Below, in pieces: positions 17,059 to 25,677 of a stretch of DNA of 64,000 bases. The DNA lies in assembly GCF_009828925.2 (NCBI RefSeq), contig NZ_WUTY02000001.1:1828492-1892491 (forward strand), given 5' to 3'. Numbering within the stretch: the first letter of the stretch is position 1; each line of letters opens with the position of its first letter. This DNA is from Methylicorpusculum oleiharenae. Its GTDB lineage: Bacteria > Pseudomonadota > Gammaproteobacteria > Methylococcales > Methylomonadaceae. A program made the position numbers and the translations under genes. A model generated the notes under the pieces. The model made no database searches. It saw only the letters and a program-made list of their open reading frames with translations, and was not told the origin of the DNA.

Positions 17059-20000
17059 CTAATAGTTTATGCGGCCACGCGCCCGATTGTAGTTTCCAAT
17101 TTGATCAATTAAATCCATACGGTTTTGACCAGCCGCGCTTCTAAGTAATTTAGCGATATCATTTCCCTCGACACTTCCTTCCTCTTCAATTAACTGGCTT
17201 TTTGATATACCAAGAGTACCTCCGTACTCACCGACAACGGCGATGCCAGCAAACGCTTCAAACATCGCCGCATAATAATAGGCTTGTTGGCTTGGTGTTA
17301 ATTTGTCTGCAACTTCGTTTACTCTTTGCGTTGCCCATGCATGAGATGCATCCTTAAATCCGGAGTAGGATTGGCTTGAGGCATATTTTATCGAATCCCA
17401 GATTTCCATACCTTGTGATTGGCCCTGTTGAACATAATCTGCAAATTCCTTGATATGCTGATTACTGACTGCTCCCAATGCTTCCAGGTTTTTGGCCGAG
17501 TTGTACAAGCTCCCACCCAAATAATTATAGGAAGCCTCCGCTGCCGAAGGCGTGTCATTGGCCGCTGCGGCAATCGATTGCCTAAAATGCTCTGCTTTGA
17601 TGTTCGCTAATTGGCCGAAGCCTTCTTTTGAATTTTGTTCACGTTCGGCCAGATTGCGATCATGTTGAACCTCGATGCTTTTCTCGCCACTGGCAATTTT
17701 GCCAGACGCTGAACTGATTCGGGCTTGAGCACGTTGCTCCAGCGTTTGGGCTTCGTCGCGCGGATCGTGAAGATGGGCTTGCTCGACCCTGGATTGAATC
17801 ATTCCGGATTCTGGTGCGTTGGCTTTCAGGGATTCGTTTCGGTTGGCATTCCATGTCTTATCGGCTTGCGGTGCATTAAAGGTATCGCCCAGTAGTTGAT
17901 ACCCCGAGATTTGCGCCTGGTGCGATTGTTGATCATCCAGCTTGCGGTAACTGGGTGACGAGAATCCGGTCAACAACGACATCCCGGCGGCGGCATAGGC
18001 TTGATCGGCATCATTGATCCAACCCGCCGCTTTCCATTGCGAGGCCAGTCGTTGTGTATCACCGCGCAAGCCGTACTGGTCCAGGGTTCGATCCAGTTTC
18101 TCCATCAAGGTTGAGTCTTGAGCCATTTGATAACCCGTTTCCGCCGCGCCAAAGCTGGCTTGAGCACCAAAACGTTGTTGTGCCGATAAGGTTTGCTGAT
18201 AGGATTCATTGGCTGATAGGACATCGGTGGCACTGTGTTGCAACGATGACAACGATTGGTTTTGCAAACCCATAGATGCCACAGTGCGGGTACCGGTTTG
18301 CGCATCCATCGCCAGGCTTTTGGCCAAGCCGGCTTGATAGCCCTGACTGTCATTCACGGTTTGACTGATATCGGCGGCAATGGCATCGGACTTATCCTGA
18401 CCGACTGTAAAATCATTCTGCAGTCGTCCGGAAATGGCACCACTCACTATGTCGTTTGACACCTTGGCACCCGCATTGGCACTGCCGGCCACCAGTGCCG
18501 AGAAGTGATCCGCTGAGATGCCGGTATCGGCATGCTTCTTGGCAAAGGCTTCACCGAACTGCCGATTATAGGCATCGGTATAACTGGAGCTGCTGGCGAT
18601 CTGATTACCCAGCGAACGACTATCGAAAGCATCACTGCTAATACTCGCGGACTTCGATGCGGTCGACGACACAGTGCGCATGAAACTACTGGTGGCTTGC
18701 TCGGACGCGGAATAGGCAGACGAAACGGCCGCACTCATGTCCTTGCCGGCGGTAAAGGTGGGCAACACCTTATCGACACCCGTTTGGGTGACCGCTGATA
18801 ACGGGCTGTATTGATGCTGCGCTTGCGCATTTAACACCGGTGCTGGACCGATCACATCCGGCGTGGCGATGCGTTCGTTGATGGTATCGCCACCGTCCAT
18901 GCGTCCCAGAAAATGCGTCGCGGTGACCGCACCGCGATAAATCAGCATCAACGTGATCGCCGGTGTCGACGCCGCCAACATGCCGCCTATCGACAACCAT
19001 TGCTGCAATTCCATATCCAGCTGGTAAATGCCCATCATGGATGGCAAGTTATACGTGGCCGTGGTCAGCGCCGCCATCTTGCCGACCGCCGACATCTGGA
19101 TGAATAAATTGATCACCGCCAGGATCGGCATCCACAATTGAATCCACAGCAACATCGAAAAATAGCCGATATTCATCCGAATGCCGACACTACCCAGCAT
19201 CACCACAAACGCCATGATCGGTGCGATGGCATAACTCAACCCTTCGATGAAGGCCATCATCGGCCGCACGATCTTGGCAAACAGGGTTTGTTCTGCCGCC
19301 CATTGGGTATTGCGCTGCTGAATCGCTTGTTCGACCATGGCCGCCTTATTCCAATGTAAGCCGTCTTCATGCCGGCCGATGACGCCTTTCTCGAACATCG
19401 GCAAAATCGCCGACATCAGCATGTAATCGGCCGCATCGATAACGCCGGGACCGGCCAGCGCATCGAAGGCATCCTGTATTTTCGGCACCGTGTCGGCTGC
19501 CGCCGGCACACCCAGCGTCGGTTGCAACAAGCCCTCCAGCGCCGTCGCGAAATTACCGTTGGCCACCCCACTTAAGTCGGCCCAAGCGTCGGTACAGGTT
19601 TTGGTTTGCGGTTGGCCACCGACATAGATTTGAGTCATGTAGATGTCGGAATCAAAGCGAATGGCATTCAGCGGATCGGCATCCCGCAAGATGGCATCCA
19701 CCGATTTCTGGTTCAAGTCCACGCCGGTCAAGGTGCATTCACGCACATAATTGGCAAACGAGGTTTCCATGTCGCTACCGGCATTCGGCACGTTGGCCGC
19801 TCCCAAATTCACTCGCGACAACAGATTCTTCCGCACCGCCGTTAAGGTCTGCAAACTGTCGGCAAAGCCATTGCCGGTCATCGACGGTGTGCCAAAGCCT
19901 TGTTCGAACAAGCGCGTGGTGCGATAGCCCATGTTCGACATCACGCTACCGACCACCGCCGGTCCCAGCGGCACGTTGTCGACCACCACCACGCTGCCGG

Positions 20001-20256
20001 TATAGGCATCTTCGATCGACACTCGCACCGACGGCGCATAGAGCATCAGCCACAACACATAGGCCAGCAATAAATCCTGATAACGAATGCCACGGCCATC
20101 CCATTGCAACAAAGCCCGAAGCATGACGATGATGACACCCAGCAAACCACCGACGGCCGCCGCAGTCCTATAATCTCCGGTACCGGAAATCATCGCCACG
20201 CCATTGAGGACGGCTTGTAGATAGGCGGAATCGCCGACGGAAAAGATTTCAAACAT
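17059..20256 (-). CDS. traG: TraG-type mating-pair stabilisation protein
   Basis: A 1,065-residue inner-membrane protein. Residues about 1-460 are the TraG_N domain: hydrophobic helices (VGGLLGVIIVMLRALLQWDG, LLAYVLWLMLYAPSV, YAIAPIMAFVVMLG, MLLWIQLWMPILAVINLF) framing a periplasmic loop. The rest is a long Ser/Ala/Gln-rich, mainly helical periplasmic region with a ~40-residue heptad-like stretch. In F-type systems TraG stabilises mating pairs and, through its C-terminal part, contributes to entry exclusion. It is last in the traF-traH-traG order. Somewhat shorter than TraG of SXT-type elements. Confidence 0.9.
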   Translation of the reverse strand: MFEIFSVGDSAYLQAVLNGVAMISGTGDYRTAAAVGGLLGVIIVMLRALLQWDGRGIRYQDLLLAYVLWLMLYAPSVRVSIEDAYTGSVVVVDNVPLGPAVVGSVMSNMGYRTTRLFEQGFGTPSMTGNGFADSLQTLTAVRKNLLSRVNLGAANVPNAGSDMETSFANYVRECTLTGVDLNQKSVDAILRDADPLNAIRFDSDIYMTQIYVGGQPQTKTCTDAWADLSGVANGNFATALEGLLQPTLGVPAAADTVPKIQDAFDALAGPGVIDAADYMLMSAILPMFEKGVIGRHEDGLHWNKAAMVEQAIQQRNTQWAAEQTLFAKIVRPMMAFIEGLSYAIAPIMAFVVMLGSVGIRMNIGYFSMLLWIQLWMPILAVINLFIQMSAVGKMAALTTATYNLPSMMGIYQLDMELQQWLSIGGMLAASTPAITLMLIYRGAVTATHFLGRMDGGDTINERIATPDVIGPAPVLNAQAQHQYSPLSAVTQTGVDKVLPTFTAGKDMSAAVSSAYSASEQATSSFMRTVSSTASKSASISSDAFDSRSLGNQIASSSSYTDAYNRQFGEAFAKKHADTGISADHFSALVAGSANAGAKVSNDIVSGAISGRLQNDFTVGQDKSDAIAADISQTVNDSQGYQAGLAKSLAMDAQTGTRTVASMGLQNQSLSSLQHSATDVLSANESYQQTLSAQQRFGAQASFGAAETGYQMAQDSTLMEKLDRTLDQYGLRGDTQRLASQWKAAGWINDADQAYAAAGMSLLTGFSSPSYRKLDDQQSHQAQISGYQLLGDTFNAPQADKTWNANRNESLKANAPESGMIQSRVEQAHLHDPRDEAQTLEQRAQARISSASGKIASGEKSIEVQHDRNLAEREQNSKEGFGQLANIKAEHFRQSIAAAANDTPSAAEASYNYLGGSLYNSAKNLEALGAVSNQHIKEFADYVQQGQSQGMEIWDSIKYASSQSYSGFKDASHAWATQRVNEVADKLTPSQQAYYYAAMFEAFAGIAVVGEYGGTLGISKSQLIEEEGSVEGNDIAKLLRSAAGQNRMDLIDQIGNYNRARGRINY

Positions 20257-20372
20257 GACTGATCGTCTTTAAAGAAATAAAATCAAACAAAGCAACGCCT
20301 ACGACTGAGTGAAAACATCGGTAAGCACCTCTTGTAGTGCTATTCGGACAGAGCCTCATACGGTTGACTCCG

Positions 20373-21830
20373 TTAAGGCGTCGGCCAGGCGGTGCCAGAC
20401 GCCGGCAACTGCGCCACGGTTCCGTAATGTTTGGGCTTCACGGTGGCCATCAACTGCTGGTAAAACGCCATCAGGGTTTGCGGATTGCCATACCGACCCG
20501 CGATGGTGACGTATTCGTCCTGAATCTGCTCGCGGGCATCCTTCAAGGCATCCATCAGCAATTTGGCGTAGGCATGGTCATTCATGTGGGCGGCCGTTTG
20601 CACAGCATTCAGCAAATCGTTGACGATCAGTTGTGCCAATTCCAACGCAATCACTGGCGCCGCTTCCTCGGCCCACAGTTTGGCAATGCCGGCATCCTCC
20701 CGAGCCAGGTTATGGATCATGCCGCCGATGGCATCCGGCACGGTTTGCATGAAAGCTTTTTCACTGTCGGTAATTTGACCGGTGTTGGTGGAGAATTTAT
20801 AGATCAGGCCATTACCGTTATTGACCGAACCCAACAGGATTTCCATTACCCGTTGTTTCAATCCGACCAGATTGACGGCCTGCACGACGGGTTTCAGGCA
20901 CTGATCGGCATCATGGCCGTCCGAACAGGTGTACATCCGAACGGTTTGATAACTGTTGTCGGCATCGTTGCCATACATCAAATCCTTGATGCGCAGAATC
21001 GGTGGGGGCGCACTGATGGCATTGTTTTCACCTTGACCATCCGGTGCAGCTTCCGGGGCATCGACGATCACGGTACCGGAAATACTCATCGCGGCTTCCA
21101 GCAAACTGTTGCCGCCGAAGCGGAACCAGCCGCCGGCGTTCTGATTGACTAAGGCTCGCCAGACTAAATTACCCTGGATTTTTTGGGTCATGTCCGCCGG
21201 TGCGTTTTGTTTGATCTGCTGCACCGGATCGCCCAGGGTGCTGGTATTGGTCCAACTGGAAAAGACATCAGAAATACCTTCGGTAAACGAGGCATTGGAC
21301 AGATTGGTCTTACTCTGCAGATCGAAGGCTTTGACGGTATCGTTCACCAGGCCTTGCGCCAAACGACAGGAGTTGCTGAACATTTGATTCATTTCCTGAA
21401 TTTTCTTTTGCAGGTCGGTCATCACCGAGGCACACCAGGGGCACATCGCGCCGATGGCCAACTGAAAGGCATACCCCGCGGCATTGCCGGCCACGTTGCG
21501 CATCAATTGCACGAACTGGTTGAAGTTGATAAAACTAAAACTGCCGGCAAACAAATCGATTCCGCCACAACCGGCACTGAACGACGGTGGCACGAATGAC
21601 ACCAGGTTGGTATTGGTGATGCCGTTGCGCGCCACCAAGCTGCCGCCGGTAATCACCCCGCGGCGTTGCCCCAGATGGGCGGTCGGTGCCGTAAAATTGG
21701 TCATGGTGCCGAACATGCTGTCCATTTCCTGTTGCAGGTCGGCATGAACCGGTGCTGCGGTCTCGACCAACAGGATCAACACCAGGACCTGGCGAAAGCG
21801 AAGTGGGAGCGAAAGCAACAATGAAATCAT
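20373..21830 (-). CDS. traH: TraH conjugal transfer protein
   Basis: A 485-residue exported protein. A signal peptide (residues about 1-30, ending VHADLQQEMDSMFG) leads into the TraH family core: CGGIDLFAGSFSFIN, then VQLMRNVAGNAAGYAFQLAI and MCPWCASVMTDLQKKIQEMN with its conserved cysteines. TraH is required for pilus assembly and mating-pair formation in F-like type IV secretion. Its ATG overlaps the traF stop (ATGA) and it has GGGGGA upstream. 116 bp separate it from traG. Confidence 0.93.
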   Translation of the reverse strand: MISLLLSLPLRFRQVLVLILLVETAAPVHADLQQEMDSMFGTMTNFTAPTAHLGQRRGVITGGSLVARNGITNTNLVSFVPPSFSAGCGGIDLFAGSFSFINFNQFVQLMRNVAGNAAGYAFQLAIGAMCPWCASVMTDLQKKIQEMNQMFSNSCRLAQGLVNDTVKAFDLQSKTNLSNASFTEGISDVFSSWTNTSTLGDPVQQIKQNAPADMTQKIQGNLVWRALVNQNAGGWFRFGGNSLLEAAMSISGTVIVDAPEAAPDGQGENNAISAPPPILRIKDLMYGNDADNSYQTVRMYTCSDGHDADQCLKPVVQAVNLVGLKQRVMEILLGSVNNGNGLIYKFSTNTGQITDSEKAFMQTVPDAIGGMIHNLAREDAGIAKLWAEEAAPVIALELAQLIVNDLLNAVQTAAHMNDHAYAKLLMDALKDAREQIQDEYVTIAGRYGNPQTLMAFYQQLMATVKPKHYGTVAQLPASGTAWPTP

Positions 21831-22858
21831 GGTGTGTTCCCCCTTTGCGCACTCCGTTGCAATGCTTGAATCAATGACAACGGATCTTGAGCCGTTGCTG
21901 GGCTAATGCTGCCAGCCGTCGGCAATAGCATCGGCGTGTTACGAATGCCCTGGGTAGTTTCATACTGCGAGGCATCAAGCCAACCGGCTTCCTTGGCCGC
22001 CAGTAGAATCCGACCGGTGATTTCTTCCAACGACAACGCGCCTTGTGCCAATGGCACCATCTGTCGAGGTGGCTTCATCAAGAACAGTGCAGGGGTTTGC
22101 TCAACCCCCAATAGTGCCGCTTGCCCTTGATCGCGTTTGAACTGACTGAAAAAGCCGTTCGGCATGGATAAACCATCGAGCGACACCGGATAGATTTTAA
22201 AACCGTAAGCGTTTTCCAGCATGGCCAGAATCGGTGCTTGCACATGGCAATAGGGACAATCGGAGCGAAAGAAAAACAAAATGCCGGCTTGTGCGGCAAT
22301 CGCTTTCAAGGCCTGTTCGGCCACCACACGGGCTTGATGATTGGCTTCATTGGCCGCATAGGTAGCGACCGGTCGACGCACCGTTTCATCGAGTTGCGGA
22401 TCCGACATCACCACGTAACGGGCGGCATGGGTAAAGCGCTCGGCTTTGTCCATCATCACCCGTTGCAGGTAATAAAACGCGGCTACGTTTTCTGGGCTGG
22501 GATCGTCAATGGCTTGATTCAGGTAATGCTCCAAATTTTGTTTTAGCCAGGCCGACGACAAAGGGTGTGGTGCTGCAGATTGTTGTGACGTCGGGTTTGA
22601 TTGGTCCCCTGCTGTGAGTGGCGCGGGTTCTCGTTTGGCCGGTGTCTGCTCTTGAGTGACGGGGAGAACGGGCGTGGATTTGAGTTCGGGCTCGATTTTT
22701 TTGACCGGTTCCGGCACCACCTCGTACCAAAACCAGCCGCGCTGTTTGTCGGCAAAATAGGAAATCGACTGCGTATCAATAGCCTCATCACCCCAGGCAG
22801 TCAATGCCTGCAGCAATAACGTCAACATCATCAGCAATAGGGCGAGGTTTGGGTTCAT
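21827..22858 (-). CDS. traF: TraF conjugal transfer protein, thioredoxin-like
   Basis: A 343-residue periplasmic protein with a short signal sequence (MNPNLALLLMMLTLLLQALTAWG). The middle is Pro/Glu-rich. The C-terminal half is a thioredoxin fold: ILFFFRSDCPYCHVQAP carries a CPYC redox motif, unlike F-plasmid TraF, which lacks both cysteines. It may act as disulfide isomerase for TraH and TraU-type proteins. First gene of the traFHG operon; the intergenic region upstream (22859-23357) also holds the mobI-like promoter and the putative oriT. Confidence 0.92.
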   Translation of the reverse strand: MNPNLALLLMMLTLLLQALTAWGDEAIDTQSISYFADKQRGWFWYEVVPEPVKKIEPELKSTPVLPVTQEQTPAKREPAPLTAGDQSNPTSQQSAAPHPLSSAWLKQNLEHYLNQAIDDPSPENVAAFYYLQRVMMDKAERFTHAARYVVMSDPQLDETVRRPVATYAANEANHQARVVAEQALKAIAAQAGILFFFRSDCPYCHVQAPILAMLENAYGFKIYPVSLDGLSMPNGFFSQFKRDQGQAALLGVEQTPALFLMKPPRQMVPLAQGALSLEEITGRILLAAKEAGWLDASQYETTQGIRNTPMLLPTAGSISPATAQDPLSLIQALQRSAQRGNTP

Positions 22859-22894
22859 GGCCGTATTGTCAACCCAGATAATGGGTCACTAGCC

Positions 22895-22994
22895 TGCAAT
22901 AAATGACGAATTCGAAAAAAAATGCACGCATGGGCAAACTTTTTTCACTTTTTTCATTCTGGCTGCAATAAAGGGCGCTTTCGAGCTTTATTGC
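22895..22994. promoter_or_regulatory. Operator-like palindromes upstream of traF
   Basis: CTGCAATAAATG at 22895-22906 followed by a-CGAATTCG repeats the sequence upstream of traI. GCAATAAAG-N12-CTTTATTGC at 22965-22994 is a perfect inverted repeat of the same core. The sharing between the traF and traI promoters suggests one regulator, perhaps the FlhDC-like pair. Confidence 0.5.
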
Positions 22995-23039
22995 CAAGGG
23001 CAAGGGTTTTTCCACGCCTAGAATCCAGCACGAGGTTTG

Positions 23040-23340
23040 ATTAGACTCAGGTCAAAACCCTGTACAGGATTACTGTCCCCCGCTTCCCTGAGCTATCAGG
23101 GAAATACACCCTGATTTTTCAGTCTTTCGCGGTGTGTTGTGTCTGAACAGGGACGAGCCGTAAGACCCGTTGTCAGGGAACAGCAGAGCCAACCCGGCAC
23201 TTTTTCGCTGAACAAATCCCTGACTATTCAGGGACGCAGGGTCTAGCTGTCTGTACAGGTTTTTTTGCCTCAGCCCTGTGACAAACCGGAAAACCCGCCT
23301 CAAAAGCCCTCAGGGACGACCCCCCTCAATCCCTGAAGTT
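23040..23340. other. Putative origin of transfer (oriT)
   Basis: A palindrome-rich, gene-free stretch just upstream of the mobI-like gene, where oriT lies in SXT and IncC elements. It contains TTCCCTGA-GCTA-TCAGGGAA (23084-23103), TCCCTGA-CTAT-TCAGGGA (23217-23234) sharing the same arm, CCTGTACAGG (23059-23068), and further single CAGGGAC/GTCCCTG copies. A nic site cannot be placed by eye. Confidence 0.5.
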
Positions 23341-23357
23341 AAGTATTAGGAATTTGT

Positions 23358-23828
23358 ATGCGAAACGAAACGGTTGAGCAAGAACGGCTTCTACCCACCG
23401 ATGCAGTCGTCCAGTTGTGGCTAGAGAACAAAGCCGAGCAATTACATGCCCACGCTCGAATGCTGGTGGATGATTATTGGCGACAATTGAATCAGCGCCA
23501 TCAACAGGTGACTGCCAAAGAACGCGGTCGTATTGGACTGCGGATTCGTCGCCGCGAGAGTCGTCTGTCGTTCAGCATCGAGTGGTACCGGATGGCCACC
23601 CTGCGCCAAAACGGTCAGCGTAAACCGATCTGCCAATACCTGAAAAAAGGTCCTGGCTATCGCTATCCCTTGCAGCGGATTTTGCAAGGTGAACCCGACT
23701 GGGCGCAGCAGTTGGTCGAAGCCTTGGAAAACGAATTTGCCGATATCCGCAAGCAGATGGCCTTACTGGGCAAACTGCGCGATGCCTATCACCACTTCCA
23801 GACAGCCACAAAAGAGCGCAACGCGTGA
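23358..23828 (+). CDS. MobI-like mobilisation protein (putative)
   Basis: A 156-residue basic protein, mostly helical. The central RGRIGLRIRRRESRLSFSIEWYR, the short basic QRKPICQYLKKGPGYRYP and the helical end resemble MobI of SXT/R391 and IncC, an auxiliary protein needed for oriT function alongside MobH relaxases. The likeness is from memory of the family and moderate. Position supports it: a palindrome-rich gap upstream, traF divergent, and a MobH-type traI 1.8 kb away. AGGA lies 9 bp before the ATG. Confidence 0.55.
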   Translation: MRNETVEQERLLPTDAVVQLWLENKAEQLHAHARMLVDDYWRQLNQRHQQVTAKERGRIGLRIRRRESRLSFSIEWYRMATLRQNGQRKPICQYLKKGPGYRYPLQRILQGEPDWAQQLVEALENEFADIRKQMALLGKLRDAYHHFQTATKERNA

Positions 23829-23859
23829 GGCATTTTCGGAGGACTGTGAGGGATCCCCT

Positions 23860-24195
23860 ACCCAAAAGTTATCCACAGAAGTGGATTTCCCTATTAAAAG
23901 ATTAAAAAAAGATTATAAATAGATTAGCAGTCGTTTTTTAGCTGTTTTAAAAATCGCTACAGGCCATATCATCCGTAGCCTGCAGCGATTTCAAAATAGC
24001 GACTGAGCGTCGGTCGAATGCCGTGCCTTTTGTCAGTCGAATGCCGTGCTTTTTGTCGGCCGAATGCCGTGTCTGTCGGTCGAATGCCGTGCCACCGTCG
24101 GCCGAATGCCGTGTCCGTGTCGGTCGAATGCCGTTAGTGCGTCGGCCGAATGCCGTATCGACCGCGCCAAAATAGCGTCGGTCGAATGCCGTGCT
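23860..24195. other. TrfA-type replication origin: DnaA box plus eight iterons
   Basis: A DnaA box TTATCCACA (23869-23877) and an AT-rich run (23891-23950) precede eight direct repeats with the core GTCGG(T/C)CGAATGCCGTG, the second reading GTCAG. CGAATGCCG cores begin at 24015, 24038, 24061, 24081, 24103, 24125, 24147 and 24183, so spacing is 20-23 bp except the last (36). This matches the RK2 oriV plan of iterons about one to two helical turns apart next to DnaA boxes. The trfA-like gene lies immediately beside it. Confidence 0.85.
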
Positions 24196-24199
24196 TTTT

Positions 24200-25066
24200 T
24201 CAACAGCTGTTGCCCTGTAAATAACGTTGCTGACTCGCTGTGGGTTGTTTTTTGACTTTGACGGTATCCTCGCCGATCTCAAAGCTTTCCAAGCTTCCGC
24301 AGTCGACCAAGGCTTCTAATGCTTTGCGTAGACGGTATTTGAAGTCACGCAGGGTCGTGGCACTGCTGCCGCTCAAACGGTGGATGGTGTTGATTTTCAA
24401 CGGATAAGGCTCTGCATGGGACGACATAAAGCCGTGTAACCAGAGTGCCAAGGGATGTTTACGTAATTTCCGACGTTGCTCGAATTCGATGTAGGTGTAA
24501 CCCTCTTCAAACAATCGCAGCATGGATTCGGTCAGTTCCACCACGTAGCGCTGGGTCACTTCATCACGGTGATAACGTAAAAAGCCCTTTTCGCCAAAGG
24601 TATCGCGGCCCTGAAAGGTGATTTCCACAAAGGCACCGCCCAAGCGGGCCATGGACTCCTTCAGCCATTCATGCTGACTTTTACCATTGCCTCTCACCAA
24701 AGCCGTCAACATGCCATAGGCGCTGAACGTGACGCTAAAGCCCGGTAATTGCTGCCGGGACAAATGCACGATTTGCATCCACACATCCAGATCCGACTGA
24801 TTCAGTTGGACGCCCAAATAGCGGACTTCGATACCGTCCACAGCGGCTAACAAGGTCCGTTTTTTATAGGCGATTCGCTCGTTACCTTGTACCCCGGCAA
24901 ACAAGGCGCTGCGCAAACAGGCATTCGGCGTGCCACGAATGCCGGCTGGCCAATGCGGTAAAGTCGCCAAGGGTTCGACTGTTGTTGGTTTTGATTTTTT
25001 ACGGGCCACCAGTTTTTGAAAGCGGTCGTCGAGATTGCCTAACGCGTCGTTACTTCTGATATTCAT
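24200..25066 (-). CDS. trfA: TrfA-type plasmid replication initiator
   Basis: A 288-residue initiator of the RK2 TrfA family. Typical stretches are ATLPHWPAGIRGTPNACLRSALF near residue 35, the DVWMQIVHLSRQQ and FSAYGMLTAL segments, and the second winged-helix half LALWLHGFMSSHAEPYPLKI to TLRDFKYRLRKALEAL. It would bind the iterons that start only 5 bp beyond its stop codon and recruit DnaA and helicase. A GGGGGCGGC stretch precedes the ATG. A replicon inside an F/SXT-type transfer block shows plasmid ancestry or an ICE with replication functions. Confidence 0.85.
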   Translation of the reverse strand: MNIRSNDALGNLDDRFQKLVARKKSKPTTVEPLATLPHWPAGIRGTPNACLRSALFAGVQGNERIAYKKRTLLAAVDGIEVRYLGVQLNQSDLDVWMQIVHLSRQQLPGFSVTFSAYGMLTALVRGNGKSQHEWLKESMARLGGAFVEITFQGRDTFGEKGFLRYHRDEVTQRYVVELTESMLRLFEEGYTYIEFEQRRKLRKHPLALWLHGFMSSHAEPYPLKINTIHRLSGSSATTLRDFKYRLRKALEALVDCGSLESFEIGEDTVKVKKQPTASQQRYLQGNSC

Positions 25067-25075
25067 GCCGCCCCC

Positions 25076-25549
25076 TTATTTCATCAGGCTGCTGGGATTG
25101 CAGGCGTGCTGCAAGGCAGTTGGCATGGCTGTCGAGTCGATCAGTGCGCGTTCCTCAATCGACAGATCAAGCTGATGATGGCAATATTTTCGCCAGGCGC
25201 GTTCCAGTCGAGACGGGTCGTCGATCTGCGTTAATTCGATTGAACCCGCAAGGCTGTTTTCAGGGATAGGCTTGGCATCGGTTACTGCTCGCCATGGCTG
25301 AGCCACTTGCCTGACGACATGTTCTATCGACGCGGTCCGTAACGCTGAACCGCCCAGCCCTCCGGTTTGCCAAGCACAATCCAGGCGCCAAGGCGGGTTG
25401 GAATCGGTCATCATCGATGCGATGACGGTTTCGTGGTCACGAATCTCCGGTGATACCGAAGTGGTGCAGGCCGTGCAGAACACCAGCGGTAACAAGCCGT
25501 ATACCGGGCTAGATGATCGAATTTTGGGGTGATGGGTGTGCGTGTTCAT
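25076..25549 (-). CDS. Putative lipoprotein
   Basis: A 157-residue protein 9 bp upstream of trfA on the same strand, with a CTGGAGG ribosome site. The N-terminus has a hydrophobic segment (VYGLLPLVFCTACTTS) in which TAC is a plausible lipobox, so the mature protein would begin at the Cys. The remainder is Asp/Arg-rich with three later cysteines and no recognised domain. It may be a surface or entry-exclusion factor, but that is only a guess from its position in a conjugative block. Confidence 0.5.
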   Translation of the reverse strand: MNTHTHHPKIRSSSPVYGLLPLVFCTACTTSVSPEIRDHETVIASMMTDSNPPWRLDCAWQTGGLGGSALRTASIEHVVRQVAQPWRAVTDAKPIPENSLAGSIELTQIDDPSRLERAWRKYCHHQLDLSIEERALIDSTAMPTALQHACNPSSLMK

Positions 25550-25610
25550 GCTGCCTCCAGATGAATCAGAAAGCGCAACACAGTAATAACAATTTTTTTG
25601 GATCAGGCTG

Positions 25611-25638
25611 CAATAAATGTCGAATTCGCCATTTATTG
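25611..25638. promoter_or_regulatory. Perfect inverted repeat upstream of traI
   Basis: CAATAAATG-N10-CATTTATTG, 40 bp before the traI start. The same core occurs at 22897 and 22965 upstream of traF. The middle TCGAATTCG is also shared with 22907-22914. Confidence 0.55.
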
Positions 25639-25677
25639 TAGAAAAGAGTTAAAAACTTTCTGTCACGATGTGGCACC

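Noticed and set aside
20337-21152. Long plus-strand frames opposite traG, traH, traI, traD and the exoprotein gene
   Set aside because: They mirror conserved genes, lack start signals and show no protein features.
24008-24195. Regular repeats as a CRISPR array
   Set aside because: Only 3-6 bp lie between the ~17-bp repeats (one gap larger); no spacers of 30 bp and no cas genes. They fit iterons next to trfA.
23947-24282. 111-residue repetitive minus-strand protein
   Set aside because: It is the translation of the iteron array, in a frame overlapping the trfA end; the repetition comes from the DNA repeats.
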